DNA of 39,794 nt from positions 1 through 39,794 of the forward strand of contig JAFDZI010000028.1 of NCBI GenBank assembly GCA_018266955.1. Reading direction: 5' to 3'. The notes below the pieces were generated by a model, which ran no database searches, was not told the origin of the DNA, and worked only from the letters and a program-made list of their open reading frames with translations. Of this stretch, positions 36,434 to 39,794 are shown piece by piece. Position numbers and translations under genes: made by a program. The number at the start of each line of letters is the position of its first letter. Positions within the stretch are counted from its first letter, which is position 1. The stretch comes from Bacteroidota bacterium. Its GTDB lineage: Bacteria > Bacteroidota > Bacteroidia > Flavobacteriales > Weeksellaceae.

Positions 36434-37801
36434 TTCTTACATTTACCCAAGCAAATCGTTCAAAACTCTGTAACAACCAATTATGTTTACCGTGCCGATG
36501 GCATAAAAGTAAAGAAAATCTACGGAGCGGTAGAAACCAATTATTTGGAGGGTTTTCAGTACAAATACACGGAACCATGGGAAGGTCCCACAGCAACAAT
36601 GACCGTTGCAACCATGAAATTAAGATTCGTCCCAACCTCTGAAGGATATTTTGACGCCATGAAAAAACAATATTATTACAACTTTCTGGACCATTTAGGA
36701 AACATCAGGCTGAGCTACGCCGATGCCGATGGCAACGGAAAAGTAAACGGCGAGATTAGAATAAGCCACTGCACACCCATGACCAATGGCGACTGGGCTT
36801 GTTACGACTACCTCATTCCCGGCGAAGTGGAGGGCGCAAACGATTATTACCCTTTCGGACTATTGCACAACAATCAATATAATAATTTTGAGAATGCCTA
36901 TCAGTACAAGTATCAGGGTCAGGAGTTGCAAGAAACTGGCTGGTACAGTTTTAAGTGGCGGAACTATATGCCCGATGTGGGACGATTTTTTAATATCGAT
37001 CCTTTAAGCGAAAAGTTTCCTTATAATTCTACGTATGTGTTCCAAGAAAACAAATTAGGAATGGGTGTTGAGTTGGAGGGATTGGAGTTATTACGAAATC
37101 ATACAGGATTCTTCGCTATTCACGGAAATGCCATGAAAGTGGTTAGAGCGCCGATTTCTCAAACTTATGTTGGCCAAAGTGGTAATAGACACGCTTATTT
37201 TACAGCGGGAGATTTGGGTTTATCAACCAGTGGCTATAACCCTAATGGTGCGAGAATTAGTACTGGTACAACTGGATTAAAACAAGATTCATATAAGTAT
37301 AATGGTCCTACAGCCAGCAGTGCGCAAATGCAGGACACTACGGATAAAATTTCAAACAAAGACCGTCAAAGTTTTAAAACCACCAAAACAAATTCAGAAA
37401 TGTGGAATCTGAAACAAGTGGGATTAGATAGAGCGGTTGCAAAGGCTGAAGGGGTAAAAGAAATTACCAGTTTAATTAATTTAGCGATAAATATTCCAAA
37501 CGCAATAAATAGCACAATAAATTATACTCTAGCAGTAGATGATATTTCTTCTATAAAAACTCAAGCAATGACGATGGATCAGGCAATACAATTTGTTGAT
37601 AAGAGCAGTATCGATATGACTCAACAAGTCAGAAATGATGTAGTGAATTATATTTTTGACGGAACGCTTCCTAATCCCGAAGGAGGATTAATGCCTAATT
37701 CTTTGATAATCCAAAATGGCACACAAATTATGAAGGCAAATGGAATACCTATTCAATCGCTTGATGAACAATTAAAAGTAAATCGACCAATACAACATTA
37801 A
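36434..37801 (+). CDS. 5'-truncated Rhs protein: core end plus variable C-terminal tip
   Basis: The Rhs reading frame can be followed from about 36434 (LPKQIVQNSVTTNYVYRADG) to the stop at 37799-37801, but it has no ATG near its start. The first usable codons are a TTG at 36545 and an ATG at 36599, so this is a fragment lacking most of the YD-repeat shell. Visible core blocks are YYYNFLDHLGNIRLSYAD, NDYYPFGLLHN, YKYQGQELQETGWYSFKWRNYMPDVGRFFNIDPLSEKFPYN and QENKLGMGVELEGLEL, the usual end of the conserved part in flavobacterial Rhs proteins. The remaining 235 or so residues form an unrecognised tip, the place where polymorphic toxins carry their toxic domain. The downstream lipoprotein gene overlaps the stop by one base. 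An orphan tip cassette is the best reading. Confidence 0.82.
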   Translation, partial: FLHLPKQIVQNSVTTNYVYRADGIKVKKIYGAVETNYLEGFQYKYTEPWEGPTATMTVATMKLRFVPTSEGYFDAMKKQYYYNFLDHLGNIRLSYADADGNGKVNGEIRISHCTPMTNGDWACYDYLIPGEVEGANDYYPFGLLHNNQYNNFENAYQYKYQGQELQETGWYSFKWRNYMPDVGRFFNIDPLSEKFPYNSTYVFQENKLGMGVELEGLELLRNHTGFFAIHGNAMKVVRAPISQTYVGQSGNRHAYFTAGDLGLSTSGYNPNGARISTGTTGLKQDSYKYNGPTASSAQMQDTTDKISNKDRQSFKTTKTNSEMWNLKQVGLDRAVAKAEGVKEITSLINLAINIPNAINSTINYTLAVDDISSIKTQAMTMDQAIQFVDKSSIDMTQQVRNDVVNYIFDGTLPNPEGGLMPNSLIIQNGTQIMKANGIPIQSLDEQLKVNRPIQH

Positions 37802-38244
37802 TGAAAGCAATACCTCTATTCATTATTCTTTTTCTTTGTTTGTCGTGTGTATCACAGGAACAGAAAGATAAAGAGCAAATCAAAGAAACCGTTACTAAAT
37901 ATTGGAAGGCGGTTAAAGGAAATAATTTACCATTTTATAACAGTTTGGTTTATAAGTCAGAGGACTACCCTGGCGTAACGGGATCTGAATTATTTTTTTT
38001 AACCAAACATTATAAAGAAATAAATTCTAAAGAAAATTTTTTAGAAAACATTAAAATAAAAGATACTGTTGATGTCGATCCCAGTGTCAAAATGAAATAT
38101 GTTCAGTATATCTATAAAAACCCGAACGATACTAATAAGTTGAAAAAACCTTTAATTATTACATTAATGTTTTACAAGCCTATTGGACTTGATAAAATAT
38201 ACTATCCTGTTATTTTACAGAACCATATAGGATGGGGTAAATAA
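37801..38244 (+). CDS. Small lipoprotein, candidate immunity protein of the Rhs tip
   Basis: A 147-residue protein with a lipoprotein signal (MKAIPLFIILFLCLSC); the modified cysteine would be Cys16. The mature part starts VSQEQKDKEQIKETVTKYWKAVKGNN, resembling small SnoaL/NTF2-like or DUF4878-type folds at its start, though I cannot assign a family. The ATG shares one base with the Rhs stop codon (TAATG), so translation is coupled. That tight pairing with a variable Rhs tip is what is expected of an immunity gene, and a periplasmic or outer-membrane lipoprotein is a known form of immunity protein. The function is inferred from position only. Confidence 0.75.
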   Translation: MKAIPLFIILFLCLSCVSQEQKDKEQIKETVTKYWKAVKGNNLPFYNSLVYKSEDYPGVTGSELFFLTKHYKEINSKENFLENIKIKDTVDVDPSVKMKYVQYIYKNPNDTNKLKKPLIITLMFYKPIGLDKIYYPVILQNHIGWGK

Positions 38245-38493
38245 GATAAACTCCGCTGGCGGAGAAGCCCTCCGCTGCCGCACGACCAATGTCATTAAGT
38301 TAAGCGAAATCACAGCGTATCTTTCATGTTTTTAGGCACTTTTGGTTTTTGTCTATTTCGGTATTTGTCTTTATGTCGTTCAAATGTTCGGTTGGGTCGT
38401 ATTGGAATTAGGTGTTTTTTAAAAAGTTCTTTCAATTCTGAAAATATAATTTCTGTTTCGGTGTTAGACCAGAACAAAGAAACAAGCCCACTA

Positions 38494-38525
38494 CCGCACG
38501 ATTGTATCGTGTGGTTGGCATAAAA
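38494..38525 (+). repeat. Rhs-associated palindrome, intact copy
   Basis: CCGCACGATTGTATCGTGTG followed by GTTGGCATAAAA. The central 15 bases form a perfect 6-bp palindrome around TGT. It is a better-preserved version of the element at 36374-36405. Confidence 0.6.
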
Positions 38526-38808
38526 ACAATCCATAACCCCGATGCAGATTTGCAACCCGTAGCTCCAATCTCTTTGGCAGACTTCTTTGGATGTTTAACT
38601 TGGCATTTCAAGTGTCCCGATTTCTCGGATTAGTTACTCGTAACTATACATCAATCTGAATATTTTACATTTTATAAAAATAAAGCCTCTATTTACCAAT
38701 TCAACCTGAAGAATGAGGATTGCGGACTCCTTTAAAAATATAAAAACAAAAGAAGCAAAGACCACTTGGATAGACGAGGGAAAAGATCAACTTCTGTACG
38801 ATTTTTGT

Positions 38809-38827
38809 TATATTTGTATATAAATAT
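38809..38827 (+). promoter_or_regulatory. Promoter and candidate operator of the toxin-antitoxin pair
   Basis: A TATATTTG -7 box at 38809-38816 lies 18 bases before the antitoxin ATG; no good -33 TTG is visible at the right spacing. It overlaps an 18-bp imperfect palindrome, ATATTTGTATATAAATAT (38810-38827, 16 of 18 positions symmetric). Such overlap is typical of antitoxin autoregulation. Confidence 0.5.
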
Positions 38828-38834
38828 TTTTGTG

Positions 38835-39089
38835 ATGGAAGCAATGAATTTCACAAGGGAACAATTAGCCCAATATATTCTGAATAATGCAAAGGATTCT
38901 GTTTTAGCTAAATTGAAAGCTATTATAGAAAAAGAAGAAAAAAACGACATTGTAGCCTATACTGTTGATGGAAGAGCATTGACCCTAGAGCAATTTCAAA
39001 ATGAATTAGAAGAAGCTGAAAAAGAAATTGAAAGAGGAGAATATTTAACTTCTGATGAATTAGTGAAAGAAATTGCTACATGGAAGTAA
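38835..39089 (+). CDS. Antitoxin of a ParE/RelE-type toxin-antitoxin pair
   Basis: An 84-residue acidic protein. The start at 38835 (MEAMNFTREQLAQYILNN) is chosen from the promoter position; an ATG three codons later is possible. The N-terminal half is helical. The C-terminal half (IVAYTVDGRALTLEQFQNELEEAEKEIERGEYLTSDELVKEI) looks like the toxin-wrapping region of antitoxins in this class, with the YLTSDEL-type motif often found before RelE/ParE genes. It overlaps the toxin gene by 10 bases. It should bind the toxin and repress the promoter at 38809. The DNA-binding fold is not clearly recognisable. Confidence 0.82.
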   Translation: MEAMNFTREQLAQYILNNAKDSVLAKLKAIIEKEEKNDIVAYTVDGRALTLEQFQNELEEAEKEIERGEYLTSDELVKEIATWK

Positions 39090-39364
39090 AATGGTCTAAA
39101 AAGTCAGTTGCCAATTTAAAAAAGATTTGGAAGTTTTATGCAAAAGAAACCATTAAAGGAGCTAATAGTGTTGTAAAAGGAATAAAAAAGAAGGGAGATA
39201 CATTGACCCCAAATATCCTGCATCAAACAGAAGAAAATTTAAGACCTGACCAATACAGAACAATCTACAAATATTTCAAAATTGTGTATAAAGTCAAAAA
39301 TAATCAAGTTTGGATATTACAGGTATTTGATGCAAGACAAGACCCAAAGAAATTAAAACCATAA
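39080..39364 (+). CDS. ParE/RelE superfamily toxin
   Basis: A 94-residue basic protein. The N-terminus MEVKWSKKSVANLKKIWKFYAKE is the first strand and helices of the ParE/RelE fold, and the end YKVKNNQVWILQVFDARQDPKKL gives the last strands with a basic C-terminus. Family members either block gyrase (ParE) or cut mRNA on the ribosome (RelE). The sequence (RPDQYRTIYKYFKIVYKV) lies nearer ParE-like plasmid stabilisation proteins, but I cannot decide. It overlaps the antitoxin gene by 10 bases. It lies between two Rhs core fragments, a mobile, low-conservation context. Confidence 0.87.
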   Translation: MEVKWSKKSVANLKKIWKFYAKETIKGANSVVKGIKKKGDTLTPNILHQTEENLRPDQYRTIYKYFKIVYKVKNNQVWILQVFDARQDPKKLKP

Positions 39365-39435
39365 AATTTCAAGAAAGCATAAAGAGTGAGCAACTTACTT
39401 GATACCATCCAAATTATTAGTATAATAAAAAAAAA

Positions 39436-39479
39436 CCGCTGGCGCAAATCCCCGCTGGCGCGAGCGTCACGCTCGTGCC
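39436..39479 (+). repeat. GC-rich hairpin element associated with Rhs debris
   Basis: The nonamer CCGCTGGCG occurs at 39436 and 39453 and also at 38253. The second copy runs into a strong hairpin, GGCGCGAGCG-TCA-CGCTCGTGCC (39457-39479, ten pairs with one wobble). G and C dominate here in an otherwise AT-rich region. I recall this GAGCGTCACGCTCG element as widespread near Rhs genes in Bacteroidota; its role is unknown. Bases 39365-39435 hold nothing else I recognise. Confidence 0.6.
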
Positions 39480-39535
39480 AATAGTTATAGCCCCGCACAA
39501 TTTACCCTATCATCTACAAAAACGAACAATATAAT

Positions 39536-39696
39536 TTCTTACATTTACCCAAGCAAATCGTTCAAAACTCCGTAACAACCAATTATGTTTACCGTGCCGA
39601 TGGCATAAAAGTAAAGAAAATCTACGGAGCGATAGAAACTAATTATTTGGAGGGTTTTCAGTACAAATACACAGAACCATGGGAAGATCCCACAGC
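39536..39696 (+). pseudogene. Second copy of the Rhs core segment, cut off by an IS element
   Basis: A 161-base direct repeat of 36434-36594, differing at five positions that I counted. It encodes LPKQIVQNSVTTNYVYRADG and continues through YGAIETNYLEGFQYKYTEPWED. The similarity stops abruptly after CCCACAGC, where the IS end TGTAATCTTCCC begins. The frame is open for some codons on the left (IYKNEQYNFLHLPK), but no start is visible. It is a relic of another Rhs gene or tip cassette. Confidence 0.82.
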
Positions 39697-39794
39697 TGTA
39701 ATCTTCCCTAAAAACTGTAGCATTTAAAAATATAGTTTTAAATTTGGAAGACTATGAAAAACAGTAAATATTCAGAAGTTCAGATTATCAAGAT
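39697..39794 (+). mobile_element. Left end of an IS3-type insertion sequence (continues past the window)
   Basis: Begins with TGTAATCTTCCCTAAAAACTG, a TG-starting end as in IS3-family elements, exactly where the Rhs similarity breaks off. A transposase start codon follows 57 bases later. The right end and any target duplication are outside the window, so the family call rests on the end sequence and the first transposase codons. Confidence 0.68.
39754..39794 (+). CDS. IS3-type transposase OrfA, first 13 codons only
   Basis: Starts at the ATG at 39754 and reads MKNSKYSEVQIIK before the window ends. The pattern M-K-x-S-K-(F/Y)-(S/T)-E-x-Q-I-(I/V) is the common N-terminus of the helix-turn-helix OrfA protein of IS3-family elements, which joins with OrfB by frameshifting to make the transposase. 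Nothing more can be said without the sequence to the right. Confidence 0.7.
   Translation, partial: MKNSKYSEVQIIK

Larger units (their letters stand above)
38245..38834. other. Non-coding stretch with hairpins between the lipoprotein gene and the toxin-antitoxin pair
   Basis: About 590 bases with no gene I can support. Right after the lipoprotein stop is a GC-rich hairpin, CTCCG-CTGG-CGGAG (38251-38264), followed by TCCGCTGCCGCACG. At 38494-38525 is a palindromic element (CACGAT-TGT-ATCGTG at 38497-38511) whose decayed copy is at 36374. The rest is AT-rich and looks like debris of older Rhs-linked sequence. A minus-strand frame (38310-38555) is open but has no recognisable protein. Confidence 0.55.

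Noticed and set aside
36423..36635. Minus-strand frame opposite the Rhs fragment
   Set aside because: It is a mirror of the Rhs coding sequence. The plus strand encodes clear Rhs motifs here, and the same sequence is repeated at 39536.
38310..38555. 81-codon minus-strand frame (ends KPKVPKNMKDTL)
   Set aside because: It crosses the palindromic element, has no promoter box or family, and the basic C-terminal half looks like composition effects. A decayed mobile-element protein cannot be excluded.
38803..38832. Alternative promoter TTTG-N17-TATTTTTG for the antitoxin
   Set aside because: Spacing fits, but the -7 box would end two bases before the ATG, placing the transcription start inside the gene. 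TATATTTG at 38809 is preferred.
39304..39498. Minus-strand frame containing WHERDARASG
   Set aside because: That peptide comes from translating the GC-rich hairpin element. I recall the same spurious peptide in several database proteins next to such repeats.
1..39794. tRNA, rRNA genes and CRISPR arrays
   Set aside because: I read for T-loop patterns and regularly spaced repeats and saw none. Without a covariance search, a missed tRNA cannot be fully excluded.

Overview
The window looks like the chromosome of an AT-rich member of the Bacteroidota, class Flavobacteriia, most likely a Weeksellaceae relative (Chryseobacterium/Elizabethkingia-like). This rests on type IX secretion (T9SS) C-terminal domains of both kinds, the Bacteroidota promoter form TTG-N17..23-TAnnTTTG upstream of many genes, a cysteine-free L32, a DUF4407 protein and Rhs fragments of the flavobacterial type. 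The species cannot be fixed from the sequence alone.

Layout. 1-7600: two tandem, paralogous T9SS type B cell-surface proteins with IgGFc-binding-like N-terminal halves. 7650-13000: housekeeping genes on the minus strand (tsf, accA, gltX), a secreted M28 peptidase with a type A T9SS tail, and a small secreted DUF6759-like protein on the plus strand. 13067-22014: a surface polysaccharide locus. A lone mannose-6-phosphate isomerase-type cupin faces a tightly packed minus-strand operon of five glycosyltransferases, a GT-C-like membrane protein broken by a frameshift in an A6 tract, and three enzymes (FdtA/QdtA-like isomerase, FdtB/QdtB-like aminotransferase, FdtC/QdtC-like acetyltransferase). Together these three would make a dTDP-3-acetamido-3,6-dideoxyhexose. 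22027-31012: metabolism and ribosome genes on the minus strand: rocD, accC-accB, rpmF with its usual DUF177 partner, pdxA, and icmF, a fused B12/G-protein/mutase. 31192-33313: a small membrane protein, ruvC and a DUF4407 protein on the plus strand. 33341-36268: guaB flanked by two copies of an unusual structured intergenic repeat, then a PadR regulator overlapping a membrane protein gene.

36374-39794 is the accessory part. It holds a 5'-truncated Rhs core with a variable C-terminal tip, overlapped by one base by a small lipoprotein gene (candidate toxin and immunity pair). After about 590 bases of non-coding, hairpin-bearing DNA comes a ParE/RelE-type toxin-antitoxin pair, then a second copy of the same Rhs core segment. 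That copy is cut off exactly where the left end of an IS3-type element begins, and the element runs off the window. I read this as an orphan Rhs tip array shaped by recombination between core fragments and by IS insertion.

Three observations deserve most attention: the orphan Rhs tip/lipoprotein pair between duplicated core fragments, the pair of structured repeats flanking guaB, and the frameshifted membrane glycosyltransferase in the polysaccharide operon. I saw no rRNA, tRNA or CRISPR array.
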